Origin: Apteryx mantelli
Lineage: Eukaryota > Chordata > Aves > Apterygiformes > Apterygidae
Reading direction: 5' to 3'
Assembly: GCF_036417845.1 (NCBI RefSeq)
Contig: NC_089982.1
Span: 69,825,684-69,889,683 of the forward strand
Length of the DNA: 64,000 nt
Shown piece by piece: positions 24,415-36,910 of the stretch. Below the pieces are notes generated by a model, which saw only the letters and a program-made list of their open reading frames with translations, had not been told where the DNA came from and did no database searches. Numbering within the stretch: the first letter of the stretch is position 1; each line of letters begins with the position of its first letter. The position numbers and the translations under genes were made by a program.

Positions 24415-27400
24415 TTGTGTAATGCTTAAGTCTATGGTTAGTTTGGGGGGTTTTGGTGTTTTGTTTTTTTTAATAATGTAATGCTACAGTTAAGATACAG
24501 TCTCTGCCTTAAAGAACAAAACATTGCCAGCTTTTAGAGTGAGATTACAAATTCTGTTATTTCTTTAAGCCAAAGATTGTGGAAGCAAGTGAAGACATGA
24601 GGCTCTTGGCTTTGAAAGAAACTCTAGTCATAATAGTGCAGAAAAGCTTGAAAACATACCTTGGTTTGACCCTACGCTGAAAGGCAAGAAAAACTGCACA
24701 ATAGAAACAAGTACAATAGAAGAAACAGTTCACAACTTATTTACTCTTTTTCCTTCAAACCATATTAGATGTGGTGGGTGTTCTGGTAATATTTGTTGGG
24801 GGAGCACAGCTACTCAGATCTTAAAATCCACTGAATCACTCTCTGCAGTTGTCTTGGGTCTGAATTAGAGCCTTAAGGGCTCATAACGGAGAAAGGTGTT
24901 GCAAAAGCCATATAGGTGAGACCACCTATAGCAGGTTTCAGCCTATAGCAAAACTTTAAGGCTAATAAGCAAATATTGGTATCAAATATTCCAGTATTTC
25001 TTGGATCTTAGTTTAATTTTGAATTAAATCTTCTTTAATGTATCTAACTGCCAGGCATATATGTATTAAGCTGTGAAACAATCTCTCAAGGCAAATGGTG
25101 GAAATCGAAACACTTCAATTTTAAACACAAGGCAGAAAGGGAAGGAAACAAATGTTTGCTCTTTCTGAGGGAATGGACTTGCATAAGACAGAAGGAAAAT
25201 ATTAATTCCATGAACATCTGAACAAATGAATAGTTCAGAGAAGAAAGGCCATTCAGGGATGATCAAATTACGGGAAAGGACAACAGCAGCTTTGCACTTT
25301 TTCTTATTATGATTTGCAGTAGATCTACTCTGCCGTCTGCTTTTGTCAGCAGGATCCAATGAGGAACTGTTCAGTCTGTCATATTCAGCCTACTGTGACT
25401 TGCTTTTTTATTAGCTGAGAGGATTATTTGATGTAGTTCCAAAAAGGAATACTTAATGTGAATTTATAATTGTTCTGTTAATTTGTTTGAATTATCTAAT
25501 ACAAAAATAGTCTTTAAAAATTAAGATGAGAAACTGTATGGTCAGACAACTTAAATCATAAAATCGAATTTTAAAAATTCTGCTTGAAAAAAAATCATTC
25601 CATATATTTGATTTGAAAATCTAAGTATGAAAGACAAGTACAATAAGAAAATATCTCAGTTACACAGAATCTATGAGCAGCCTTTGCAAAACAGAAATCT
25701 TATTTTCAGTTCTTTCTCAGCACTACTAAGACTGATCAAAATCACATGAGAAGATACCTATTGAGAATGAGCAAAAACAAAACGAACATAAGGCCATAGC
25801 AAAGTAAACTCAACATCATTGTGATCTAGTAAATAAAATAGTTATAGTTTAAGAACAACTAGGTTCTTATTTTCAAATTATTTTGGGTCTGAGAAGTTGT
25901 ATTTCTTTCTCCTTTAATTTGTTATATGGGTGGTGAATTTCATCCACAATATTCATCCTTTCTTTTTCTTTTACCTTTTTCAGTTTGAGATGCATAACTT
26001 GAAAATGGAAGAGAAGGAATTGGTGGCAAAGGAGGGAAAAGGGAGCTGAGTGGGGATTCAGAAGATAGCTGAATTATCTGTGTTTTAAGTTAAAAGACAG
26101 GTAATACATAAAAATGATAAGATGAAGCTTATCAAAATAATAAAAATATTTGTCCTAAATCAAACCACAAAGGGCTCTGCTTTCAGAGGTAATAACTCTG
26201 CAAGGGATGTTGCAGGAAATAAACTGCTTTACTCAAGTGACCAATGAGCCATTCAGTCCAATTTCCTGCTACTTCCTCTGGTGGCTGCTGCTTAGGCCGG
26301 CTATAAAATAGCAGCATATGCCAGAGACTACAGCTGGAAACAGGTGCGGAGGCCTCCACATCACAAATTTGCGTGGTAGAGGATACAAAAGCCTATTACG
26401 GAAGCACCCCTTCCTCTTCTCACACCCTCCTTAAATGCTAATTAATCTGTGGTCCACAGCAGAAGAACCAGCAGCACTTGTAGTACTTCGCTTTAGCTAG
26501 TGCAATTGCAAATGTCATTTGTGATGACAGTAAACAGTTCTTTGTCTCTTTAATTATAGCATAAGTTTGGATTACCGGCGCATGCTCTGACAACTGGCTT
26601 AGTATTTCATGTCTATCTCTAATATTAAGCTGCAATTAGTGATCTATTCTCTGTGGGTTTAATGGCAGTATATTTTCAGCTGCAGAGTTGCTTTGGTGAT
26701 GGCATACTTAAATTACTTAGCCACTTGGGAAACTTTAGAGAGAGTGAGTGACATTACTCAGCTATGTGGAACATAGGATAACAGTTTAAATGGTAGGAAA
26801 AAACAGCCATATTTGATAGATAGCGCTATAGACACATCACTTAGGAGTACATATAGGATTTTACCTTCCCTCCAAATTTAATTTTAATAGTGAAATAACG
26901 ACATGTTAAAACAGCAGTCTAATCTGTAGAAGACTAATTTCTTATTTTTTGGCATTTCAAGCTGGCTGCCTTCATTTACACACCTTTTTGTACCAGGCTA
27001 GTATTGAAACACAGGATATATCATCTTCAGAAGAAAACTTTAAGAATAATAAATGTTTTAAACTAGCAGTGAACAAAAGTTAAATTATATTTCTGGTTGC
27101 AAAGTATTATTTTAATAGGTTTTATAAAATAAAACCCTAGAATGCTGCATGTAGTTTGCATGTTAGCATTTAATTTCATCTTACAAGCCTGTATTGTGGT
27201 GTTTAAGCAGATAGAAAACCTTATTTTTCCAAACTTAATCTCCATGAAAGCACATCTCTGTTCTGAGAAGTGATTCTGTAAAGTACCATTTTGGCTTCCA
27301 TTCTTATCATGGTGCTCAGCTCACTATAAAAGTTGTATTTTTTCCAGCTCTAAGGGGTTTATCCAAATGTATTGCAGCCCTCATGCACGTGTCCACTTGC

Positions 27401-28527
27401 TCAGTAGAACGTGTAGGTGAGGAGACAGAGGCCCTTCTGCCATGTTCATGCAAAGTGTGGCATAGACCGGGCTACTAAAGCTGAATTCATACAGCCTGCA
27501 GCCCACTCTCCAGGGATGTCGAAGGGAAAGGGGGATTTAGGCCATATGTTATATAATGTTCTGCTGTGCTGTGTTCTGGCTGCAGTTTGCAAGCACCTCG
27601 ATGGTATGTTGTCAGATTCATAAAAGAAGGGAACGCTACCACCGGATGAGAATGCTACTACTTTTTCTGTTCAGGAGCCCACAAAGTGTTTCCCACTCCT
27701 ATAAAAAGAAAACTGTGGAACCGGGTGATAAGAGGCTTTGTTATGAATCCTGCAGCCTACTGCAATGTTCAGAAAACAATTCTGGTCCAACCTTGGCTAA
27801 CTGCCTAAGGAGTTATTTATTTTAAATGTGTTTGGGGGAGGGGATTTGGGAAACAGAGAACTCACCATGGTATACTCAGACCTATGAATAAAAGAAGCAG
27901 AATACCAAAATGCCAACTGTAACTTTGTAATGCAGGAATAATGTGAGGTGTTTCCTCTTCCTTTGCAAGCATTCCTACCTCTGAAGAACAATCTATTACA
28001 ACAGGAGTCTGAGCACGAATCTATTCCAGAAAGCAAGAATAAAGCATGCATAATATCATCATAGAGATAAAAAGTAAGGTATAAAGTGCAAATAGAGGAG
28101 GAATAAAAATGGAGAAACCTAGAAACAAAAGGATAGTAGGAAATATTTGGAACGTGTTCAGAATGACACCAAAAAGCTCTGAGCAGTCCAAGTTCTTGCA
28201 TGGGCATGGGAAGGTACAAAACACAGCAAAAATATTCCACAGGTCCCTGTCACCCCACTTCTGCCTTACAGCTGCCTGCAGCAGTTCAAAGGCAGAATAG
28301 CTGGTTGGTCCCTGGGCCTTGAAAAACTAAAAAAAATTCTGCTGGGGAAAGAAGGACAAACCATCCTTTCTCATACAGTATGTCAATGGACCACAGTGGA
28401 AGGAAAACAAAAGGAGACTTACAGCCAAGAAGGCTTGCTATGTTGTCTGCAACTCTCTAGCTTGTGTTTTATTATCAAAATTGCACTTCTTTTGGTGTAT
28501 TTGATATTTTTTAAAGAACATTTACTT

Positions 28528-28606
28528 CTTGATAAGGTCTAACACTTCTTAAGTGTTAAGTCTTAAGTCTTGATAAGGTCTAAGACTTCTTGATAGGTCT
28601 AACACT
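28528..28606. repeat. Local tandem repeat
   Basis: Three imperfect copies of CTTGATAAGGTCTAACAC start at 28528, 28569 and 28589, with further AAGTCTTAAGTC duplication between copies one and two. Confidence 0.7.
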
Positions 28607-29362
28607 GTTCTGAAATCTTGGCTTGAGTGTATAAGTAAGTTTATTAAAAGTATGTCCATGTTTAAACACTATTCATTGGCTGCTTAACTATAAGAGGAAC
28701 TGCAGCTATATCTAGTGGATTTATTTAAGTATTTTAAGAATAGAATAAATGAATAAGGTAACACCCAGTCTCCCCAGAGCAGCTAACACTGTTACATTTT
28801 GATGTTTTATTCAGCTGATTGGCACTGGTTCAGGGGGTTCTTTTGGAGGCAGAATCCTCTTTCCTTCAACCCTCTAGATGAACTTTCCACTATCATACTA
28901 TAATTAAAAACAGATTAATTTTCTATACAGTTCCTTGGCAGAGCACACTTAAACTCTAAACAATAATGATAAACTAAAATCTGAAAATAAACTATGAAAA
29001 TTTCACTGTGTACTTTAAAATCCTGTAAACTGAAAGCTCTATTGATGTTATAGTGAATCATGTAAAACAGAGTGTGCCTACTTTACAGCTGTTTACCAGA
29101 GTTTTATCATGCTTGCTTGTTACAAGCAAGGCTAGTTTGATGCGTGGAGGTGATATCTCTATTAAATGAACTAGGATTGTTGAAGCAGACAGGACATGAA
29201 GAGTATTGGTGTTCTTGAAAGCTTGGCTGCTTTTTTCCAAGTTAATTAGATGGCCTGATAAAAAGACATCTGCTCACGTACAAACTTTGTTTTACCTATT
29301 CAGATCCTCACAGTTTCAAGAGCGCTACTGCTAGAACATATGATGATAAGCATTTCCCCCTC

Positions 29363-29382
29363 TTTTTTTTTTTTTTTTTTTT
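29363..29382. repeat. T20 homopolymer
   Basis: 20 consecutive T with no recognisable element attached. Confidence 0.85.
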
Positions 29383-32300
29383 AACCTTCCCTTAACAAGT
29401 GATAAAGATGTTTGGGAAGAACAGTCAGCTGCCTGCAATAATCAGGTTTCCTGTGCTCTAGGTCAATAATGTGGGCTCACGCATAGCACTGACTCGTGCT
29501 GCTATTCTGCTTGGGGTAAACGTCATGAATTTCCTGGTATTTTTCTCTAGATAAGAGATTCAAGGGGATGTTTTCAATTAAAAATGTTAGTGTGCACTTA
29601 CAAATTCACCTTGGCTTTATTTCTTTTAATCTGTTCATGGAAACAGGTGTGCACATATGCTGAAAGACACCACAGTCAACTAGCACTGAAGAGATTCACA
29701 AAAGCAGTTCCCTGTAACTGAGGGCGCGATTTCTGAGGTAAACAAGTACCATTTCTATCTTTGCCTATAAGCTATATGATATTAAATAACAGCCTATATG
29801 AACATCATAGTTTGTAAATTAATTTGAATTTTATAGCAGCAGAAACTGGAGCCCAGGGAGATGAAAGGCCTGACGCTCCTGGGCCTGAAAGACTTGCAAC
29901 TCCTAGTTCTTCCCAGCCACCCCAAAGCCGGCAGACCTGAAGTTGCCTGATTTTTCTGCCCTGGTAAAAAGATCATCCTTCCAGCTGTGTGTGAAATGGA
30001 ATTTTTTAACTGTTATTATTTGCGTACGTAGCTATCTTTTTCCCTACTAGAGCTAAGGACAGTACAAGGAATTACAATCTTTCAGGTATAAGACTTAAGT
30101 TTCAAGGTACAGTGAGCCCCTAATCCAGATCTCTGCAACTAAGTAAAAAGGTTTTTTAGCGTTCTTTTTTTAAGAAACTCTGTTTTTTAAAGAATTTTTG
30201 TGTACCTTCACACTGATTGTGGTTGTTATGAAATTTTAATTCTAATCTTTTCGCTTGAGCTGAGCTGCTTGCCATGACAGGCAGGTAAGCAGTAAATAAA
30301 GAGCAGCTCCTCTAACGGAGCATTTTTGTTGTATTGCTCTACAGCTGCTGGTTTAGTTTCTTTTGCTGGAAGTTACTTCCCTCCATCATTAGGGGAAAAA
30401 GAATAGGCTGTATATCAAACTTGGAATAGCCGACGTATCTGCTGGCAGCAGGTGAAATAGTAGATGGAGTGGTAACGCCTGAAGCTATACAAATCCAGCT
30501 GCAGTGCCAAAAGATTTATTGTTCCTAGCTGTCTACCCTTACCTCCCTTTTGGAGGTTGCTATCCCGCAGTGGCAGAAGTAAACAGGCGTTGGCTATTTA
30601 GTCACGGCATTTCACAGTACGGTGTATCAGTCTAAACTGCTATTCATGGTATTTTAGCCAGTGAGCCTGTGCTTTTCTATATCTTGCCAGACTCCCACAA
30701 AGCCGCTATCTGTGTTGGCTATCCATTCATCATAGCCCGAATCTAGGAATGAGATGGTGTCTGAAAAATCCTGTCGCTTTTGAATAGGTCTAGCTTTTTA
30801 GCACCTGAATTCTAACTTCTCTATGTGCAAGCAGCTCTAGAACAACTTAAATATGAATACAAATTCTTATTAAATATGAATATGCATGTGACTATAGAAA
30901 TGACCACGAAAATTCAAAATATGCCTTCAAAGTATGAATAAACACATTTAGATCTCTGAACAAAGGGTTTGCTCCTCAGAGCCCCTCCTATGGAAGCTAT
31001 GTGTTAATTCCCTTAAGGCCTCAATGATCAGTGAGGAGAAAATGACAGTTTTAGAAAAAATAGAAAACAGACTATATCATTGATTATTTTAAAATTACAC
31101 TTTTCCTCCATTTGACCCTATTAAAGAAAGTGGCATATCTCATGAGTATCTCTGAATTCTTTATAATGTACTAAGTCATTGGAAAATGGATATTGCAAAC
31201 AGGTTTAAGTAGTCACATATTGGCAACCCAATACTCACAGTGATAGTTAAATAATCCTTGTTCAGTTTGGCTAGATCCAGTGTCTAAATGATCACATTAG
31301 CGTCTATGGTGAAACCTCTTCTAGTAATATTTTTTTACCCTTTTATTTTCTGCTGTGGTATATCTTCCAAGTACGTATAATCATCTGATTAATGATAATA
31401 CTGAATGATGATTCAGTAATACTGAATCATAAAGCTATCAAACAATTCATCATTTAACCCTTTTTGTTTTACCAAGAACGCTGAAAATTTCTAGATGTAC
31501 AAATTGCATTCGTGTGAGAGGGCAAGCTCGTCCTTTCACTTCAAGATCGCAGCCTGCAAAAGGCTTACTACAGGGCTTTGACTGTTCAAGTTAGACTGTT
31601 TTAATTACACTTCATCCCCACCCCCAGTTTCCACAAAGCAGTACTTATGTGACAAAGAGCCAGGCAGAGCTGTCTGTACAGGAGTGAATTTCACCTTTGG
31701 GGATTAATTATAAAGAGGTTTTGGTGATGAACAGTTTTGCAATGTTTCAATAAGGTAGTTAAATCTCCCCAATGTGTGTTTAAAAAAATTAATTCAAAAT
31801 GTCAAATTTTGATGAGGTTGTGGTATCAAACCATAAGCTTCTTTATTTTATTTTCTCTTTACCCCAAATTAAAATATGAGAGACGAAGCATACCATAAAG
31901 ACCACCAGTAATAATTCCTGTGGCTTCAAACAAAATTATACTTGACTGTGCCCTCAGAACCATTTCTAAGTAACTGACACTCTGATCCCATAAAAGCGAG
32001 TTAGGATAGGCAGCTCAAACGAACTAAATCAAAATTACCTCTCACTGCTCAAGCTTCTCCCACAGATCAGTCTTGGAGTCCTGATCCAACTCTTGTTCAG
32101 ATAAATGCAGTCACTCTATAAAATCACGTACCAACCATGTACAATCAAGTACTGGCGCTGAGGAATTATTTTAATAGAGAAGAGGGAAAACCAGTACAAC
32201 TAATTTAAAAATAATACCCCTGATGGTTTGACTAAGCATGATCTTTGGCTTGTCTGGCTTCATTCTGAGTTTGGAAGAGTAAAAAATCCTAGAAGGATGG

Positions 32301-34837
32301 AGTTGTTCAAAACCTAGACTTTATCACATGTCTGGTATCTAGGCAATATTTTCAGAAGCCCAGGACTTCAAAATCTGCTCAACTATAAAAATTCAGTTTG
32401 AGACTCGTCTCCCTCTTTCCTTCTCTTCCCTCAAATCTGCCCAACTTTGTTAGCCATATTTATTTATTTTTTCCTTGATGCATAGAGAAAGTCTTTCAAA
32501 TGTGAGGAACCCTACAACAAAGTGTGCCAAATGAAAAACAAGAAAAGTTTTTTATTCTCTTTATTTAACCATAGGCATCTTAAAGTAAAGCTCTTTAGAA
32601 GAGGGACATTTTTGTGTCCCTATGAAACTGATTCATGTGATATAAGAAACTAAGGGATTCAGTTAGATGGATAGTATTTAAAATTATACTGTGTGTTGAT
32701 TTCATGAAACTCAATTATTTGTTTTACAGAAGTGATAGTGTTTATTTTGGTGAAAATTCTTTACTAAAAAGATGTGACCTAACATCTGTTACAAAACTTT
32801 TTTTCATTCCAGTGGAAGCAGAATCGATCTTTAGGGCTGTGCTCTAGAGGCAGTCCCTGAATATGCCCTTCACACATAACATCACCTTTAAGAAATGCGA
32901 AGGAAATATCCACAAAGGTTTGCATGAGAAGCAAGTGCACTACAAATTTTTTAAGCACATCTTGCGACAAAAAAAATATATTTTTTATAACTTTTCCTTT
33001 AGAGAATGTTGTTAGCTTAAAACTGAAGGATTTTATCCAAATAAGGTTACATTTTATTTTGTGTGGGTTTTAATCATGCCTTACTAGAGTTTCCCAGGAT
33101 TTTGCTGTCTTGTCTCTCTTTGAGGCAAGGCTGGGGGTTGTGTTGCTGTTTTGAAGTTCAGTGCAAATAAGAGAGCCAAGGTATTCACAACAGATCTGGG
33201 GTGAAGAAAGAGGAAGCAAGGCGACTGCCAAGCTGCTGCTTGCTATTTATTGCTGCCTGCTCTGATGAAAAGCTGGAGGAAGCAATAGGCTGTCTTTTTG
33301 CCTGCACTTCTAATCTTGTCATTCTCCTGAAACACTCCATTAAGAGGTTGTAAGGGCTCCATTCCCAAATAGCCCTATTTCTGCTTTCACCTTCTTTCTA
33401 CAGAGCTATGCAGAGGGCTGAATCAGTGGGCAATTATTTCCAGTTCTTTGCTCAAAGTCGTCATCCTTTTGCATTTGTGATGCAGTGTCACTACGGCCCT
33501 ATTGACTTATCCTCTAGCACAAGAAAAAAAAGTGTGTCTAGGTAGGGGTGGCACATTGGGGGGAAGGAGGGAAACAAGAGCGTCTCCTGTTTTCTACGGC
33601 CTTATTAAATCCTGGTTTATATCACAGTCTGCAAACAGGCACAGGATACACCGTTTCTTGCTGAAATGTGAGGAGTGTTCTGAGGAAGGGGGTGGGGGGG
33701 AAGAGGAGGCACTCAAAGATGCACCAGGATCTGAGAAAACAGTGAGATCTTGATTTTTCTGTCTAGGGAATTCAAGACTGCTAATTGCTCTCTTGCAAGG
33801 CATGGATAGCAGTTGTCGCATTAGCGTGATACTGAGTGATATCTCATGCAGGAGTCTGGAGGTATAGACTGAGGATGACTATCTGCACAATGCAGTGAAA
33901 CCGACTGTCCAAATGGCTGTCAAATGTTCAGAGTAATCCAATTTGACATTTGTGTGTTAACTTTCTTGCAGTTATCTTAATCTCACTTTATTTCTAAAGT
34001 AATTCTTGGGTTGACAGTAAGCTTTCTCATGCATGTGCACAGGTACAGGACTAAGCTGACTTGCTTCTAGGTTTCATGCTTGTCTTTTCCAAACAGGAAG
34101 TGGGAAACAACACTGTTCCACATGACACCCTTTCTCACTTCCCCTCCATTTTTGACTCTAAGTAATCAATAACGTTATGAAAAATAGGCTAACGGCATAG
34201 CCATAAAAAATGGTCTGGTGAACTGAGCAGTAGCTTAGAAAACTTTGAAAATCCCCTTTTGAGTAACTGGCAAGCTAACTGAGAAGGCAGAGCATTACAC
34301 CTTTGCTCGTGTTGTAGTCAAAGCATTGCTGGTGGTGGAGCAACAGTGATCAGTTATGGCAGCTAGTTAAGAGCTGGCTACCAGAGAGGTGAAATATCTT
34401 TTCCCTGAGGTCCAGTGGCAAGTTCTTGAATAACTGAGGAAGGAAAGGTGGGCTTTCTTTGTTTTCATTTTTTTTTAAGGTGTAAGTTGGTAGCAGTGGT
34501 GCCTACATGGATGTTCCCACTGGCGGACGTTCCCACGCCACCCTGCAGGGCGGATGGAGGAGCGATGGCCGGAGCCGTGCCCGTGTCCCGGGAGGGCAGG
34601 TGGAGATGAGGAGGAGGCGCCGGGCACCCAGGAGGCCCTGGCCTGCAGGTCAGGTGGATGGCGGGACGAGGGTGGAAGGTATGCCCGTTTTTCCATCCGA
34701 ACCCAGAGCTGCCTGTGCCCGAGCTGCGGCGCTGGGCTGAGCTCGGGCGGAGCCGCCGGCAGGACCGCCTGACGCCCTGGGGCCACCTCCCGGCGGGAAA
34801 GGCTGAGGCGAGGCGGGCAACGCGAGCCCCCGAACGG

Positions 34838-34861
34838 ACTGCAACTCCCGGCATGCACTGC
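34838..34861 (+). promoter_or_regulatory. ZNF143/THAP11-type promoter element
   Basis: ACTGCAACTCCCGGCATGC followed by ACTGC resembles the SBS/M4 promoter element bound by ZNF143 (Staf) and THAP11, with one mismatch in the ACTAYRNNNCCCR core. It lies about 430 bp upstream of the LCORL start codon inside the CpG island. This element is typical of TATA-less CpG promoters. Occupancy is inferred, not shown. Confidence 0.65.
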
Positions 34862-34905
34862 TGCCGCCTGCCCTTGCCGGGCCGCGGCGGGTGGCGCGCT
34901 GCCCC

Positions 34906-34920
34906 GCGGGATTTGTAGGC
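34906..34920 (-). promoter_or_regulatory. Second ZNF143-type element, opposite orientation
   Basis: Read on the minus strand this is GCCTACAAATCCCGC, again one mismatch from the ACTAYRNNNCCCR core. It lies about 45 bp downstream of the first element and points the other way. The pair may form one regulatory module. The shorter match makes it less certain than its partner. Confidence 0.5.
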
Positions 34921-35100
34921 CGAGGGACATCGGCGGGAAGGGGGGGCGCTTTCCGCCCACTTATAGAACCGGCCCACGGCTTCGGGCGAAGTTTTTAGTG
35001 CGGCAGGCGCAGCAGCTCGGCCGCGCCGCCTTCCTCGGGAGGCTGCGGGGGCGCTCGGCCCTGCCCGGAGGGAGCGAGGGAGCGGGCCGCCGCCGCGGGG

Positions 35101-35110
35101 GACACGTGTC
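35101..35110. promoter_or_regulatory. Palindromic E-box GACACGTGTC
   Basis: A perfect 10-bp palindrome centred on CACGTG, the site class of MYC/MAX, USF and related bHLH factors. It lies in the promoter CpG island about 180 bp upstream of the start codon. It may be in the 5' UTR or just upstream, depending on the transcription start. Confidence 0.5.
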
Positions 35111-35260
35111 CGCCGCCCCGCGAGCCCCGCGAGGCGGCGCGCGCTCCCCGCCCCGGATGCTGAGGGGGGCGCGCGGGCACGCGCTCGCCGCGGTTGGGGG
35201 GAGGGAGCGATGCCGGGCGAGCGCGCGGCTCTTCTGGGTGGCGCGCGCGCTCGTATGTAA

Positions 35261-35440
35261 ATGAGCGGGCGTGAGGTCAGAGGCAGATGGAAAAGGGAAC
35301 AGACAGAATGGCCGCCGCGGCTCCCGCTCCTCCTGCCGCCGCTGCCGCCTCCCAGTGCCGGAGCCCCCGCTGCACGGCGGAGCGCAGGGGAGTCCGCCGA
35401 GAACTCGACTCCTGGCGGCACCGGCTCATGCACTGTGTGG
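35261..35440 (+). other. Upstream ORF overlapping the LCORL start codon (part lying in exon 1)
   Basis: An ATG at 35261 opens a frame offset from LCORL and runs through the LCORL start and the whole of exon 1, so it would end only in a later exon (or at 35524 if intron 1 were retained). Its context is weak (T at -3, A at +4). If transcription starts upstream of 35261 it could lower initiation at the LCORL ATG. The encoded Pro/Arg-rich peptide matches nothing I recognise and is probably not a functional product. Confidence 0.4.
35287..35440 (+). CDS. LCORL: LCORL coding exon 1 (N-terminus of ligand-dependent nuclear receptor corepressor-like protein)
   Basis: LCORL is a nuclear transcription cofactor related to LCOR. 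The full protein has a C-terminal psq-type helix-turn-helix, and long isoforms associate with PRC2. This exon gives 51 codons plus one base (phase 1). It starts MEKGTDRM, has a short Ala/Pro tract (residues 9-21), then the conserved block with [14 protein letters not shown] and [14 protein letters not shown], which is the shared LCOR/LCORL N-terminus. The start resembles the mammalian LCORL start, which favours LCORL over LCOR. An in-frame stop at 35272 makes 35287 the first in-frame ATG, but it has C at -3. A second in-frame ATG at 35308 has A at -3 and G at +4 and may also be used. The donor GTAAGAG follows 35440 directly. The open frame runs on to 36348, but that is read-through of GC-rich intron. 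One residue looks unusual: Val in RRGVRREL, where I recall Phe in mammals. Confidence 0.92.
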
Positions 35441-36137
35441 GTAAGAGCGGGGAGGGAGACCGGGGTATCCCGGCGGCAGGGGGGCGACTGGCGGGGGGGA
35501 GGGGTGGGGAGAGGAGCGGGGTGAGCGGGTGCTGGAGCGGGGCCCTTGAGGGAAGCGGGGTGGCGAGTCGGGGAGTGGGGCGTCCGCGGGGCGACGAGGG
35601 GAGCGGACGAGGCATCCTGCGCCCCGGTCTCTCGAGTGGGCGGAGGGGGGGAGCGGGGGTGGAGGAGCGGTTCCCGTGGCTTCCTTGGAGGGGGGAAGGG
35701 GGAACCAGGTCTGCGGGGGAGAGCGAGGGTCCTAAGCCGCCTCCGGTTCGCGGAGGGTGTGTGGTACGGATTCAGTTAGGGCCCCTCGATCCCTCCCTTC
35801 GCCGCCGACCTAGACCCTTTCTTGGCTCGGGTCCTTTTGTCTCGGCTTCTTGTCGTTTGCGCGACGAGTGCCGGTGGCTGCCCCCCTTCTCTCCCCCTCC
35901 ATCGCGAGTGCCTGGGGGAGGGGGGGGGGGGACGGGGGGAAGGGAATCCGTGTGTGCGTGTGTGTGTGCGCCTTTAAGAGGGAGCCGCTCCTGCACTGAC
36001 GGTTGGGATTTGAAGTTTTCCCTCCCCCCGCCTGGAAGTTGTCATGGCGACGGCAGTTCTCCCCTCACTCCCCCTCCCCCTCCGCCCCCCTCCCCGGGGG
36101 TGCCCCGCGGGGTCTCGTGCCGTGAGGTTCCCCCGGG

Positions 36138-36146
36138 TCACGTGGC
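36138..36146. promoter_or_regulatory. E-box TCACGTGGC in the 5' part of intron 1
   Basis: GTCACGTGGCC context, close to the USF-type E-box, within the intronic part of the CpG island. Binding is inferred from motif only. Confidence 0.4.
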
Positions 36147-36857
36147 CGCCCCGCGCGCTCGGGCGGGGGGGCGCGGGTCCCTGGCGAGCGCCCCGGCGGC
36201 GGTCCCGCGCGGGGGAGCGCGGCCGCGGCACCCGGGCCCCGGCGGCAGCGGCGGCGGGGGAAGCCTCTCCGCGCCGGTGGCTACCTGTGCCGCCGCGGGC
36301 CTTGTTTTGCAGCCTGGCCGGTGTGGGAGAGAGCAGCGCGCCCCGTAACGACTCTGTCCTCACTTTTCCGCCCCTTCCCTTCAGTGCGGAGGGCAGGCTG
36401 GCTGTATCGAGTGCTGGCATTTGTTACATGCTTTGTCGCGGCGTTGCGAGCCCAAATCGGTTGTCGCTTTGGGCTTTTTTTGGCGAACGCTTCAGTACGT
36501 AGAACTGCTTATTTTCATCGTTTCAACGCAGATTTCCCCCTTCTTAGGGAAACGGACTTAAAAAAAAAAAAAAACTCTTCGAATAGTATGCTAGTCTCTG
36601 TGCTGATCTTCCCTGGTGACTGAGCCATGAAAACGTATCTAGATGTAACAGAGGATAAGCAGCAATTCATTCAATGTTTCTGAGTGTGCTTGAGAAAGAT
36701 TGAAGTAAGAATTAAGTATCTAACAAGTAGGTACGTTTATGGTTACAGGAGTTTAACTTTGTCCGTGTTTATGGCATTTTCATTTATCTTCAGTAGCCTG
36801 GTAGCTGCTTCATGCACATGTGCTTCTTGTTCTTGCTATGTTGCCCCAATGATGTTT

Positions 36858-36910
36858 TAAAACACCTGTTATAACACCTGTGTATATGTTATGATACCTG
36901 TGTATACTTG
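36858..36910. repeat. Short tandem repeat around AACACCTGT
   Basis: AAAACACCTGTTAT, then AACACCTGTGTATATGTTAT, then GATACCTGTGTATAC: imperfect direct copies. Confidence 0.55.

Larger units (their letters stand above)
23891..34509. other. Gene-free DNA upstream of the LCORL promoter
   Basis: AT-rich with small tandem repeats and a T20 run. A TATAAAA motif at 26303-26309 is noted separately. A 147-codon minus-strand frame (27797-28240) shows no recognisable domain. The last 1 kb rises in GC toward the CpG island. Confidence 0.55.
34510..36530 (+). promoter_or_regulatory. LCORL: CpG-island promoter of LCORL
   Basis: This is about 2 kb of very GC-rich DNA dense in CpG, in sharp contrast to AT-rich flanks on both sides. 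It contains coding exon 1 and the start of intron 1. No canonical TATA box is seen; a weak TTATAGA lies near 34960. GGCGGGAA at 34932-34939 and TTCCGCCC at 34951-34958 resemble E2F sites. ATGTAAAT at 35255-35262 is one mismatch from the POU octamer. Together these suggest a broad, housekeeping-type TATA-less promoter. The transcription start cannot be fixed from sequence; about 34.95-35.25 kb is my inference. The intronic part includes long G-runs near 35911-35945. Confidence 0.9.

Noticed and set aside
27797..28240. A 147-codon minus-strand frame.
   Set aside because: Cys/Ser/Phe-rich chance translation of AT-rich DNA; overlapping shorter frames behave the same.
34465..35433. A 322-codon minus-strand frame across the CpG island.
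   Set aside because: Pro/Arg/Ala-rich shadow of GC-rich DNA antisense to LCORL exon 1; no domain recognised.
35287..36348. A 353-codon open frame starting at the LCORL ATG.
   Set aside because: After 35440 it is read-through of GC-rich intron past a strong donor; stops are rare in such sequence and the tail is low-complexity Gly/Arg/Pro.
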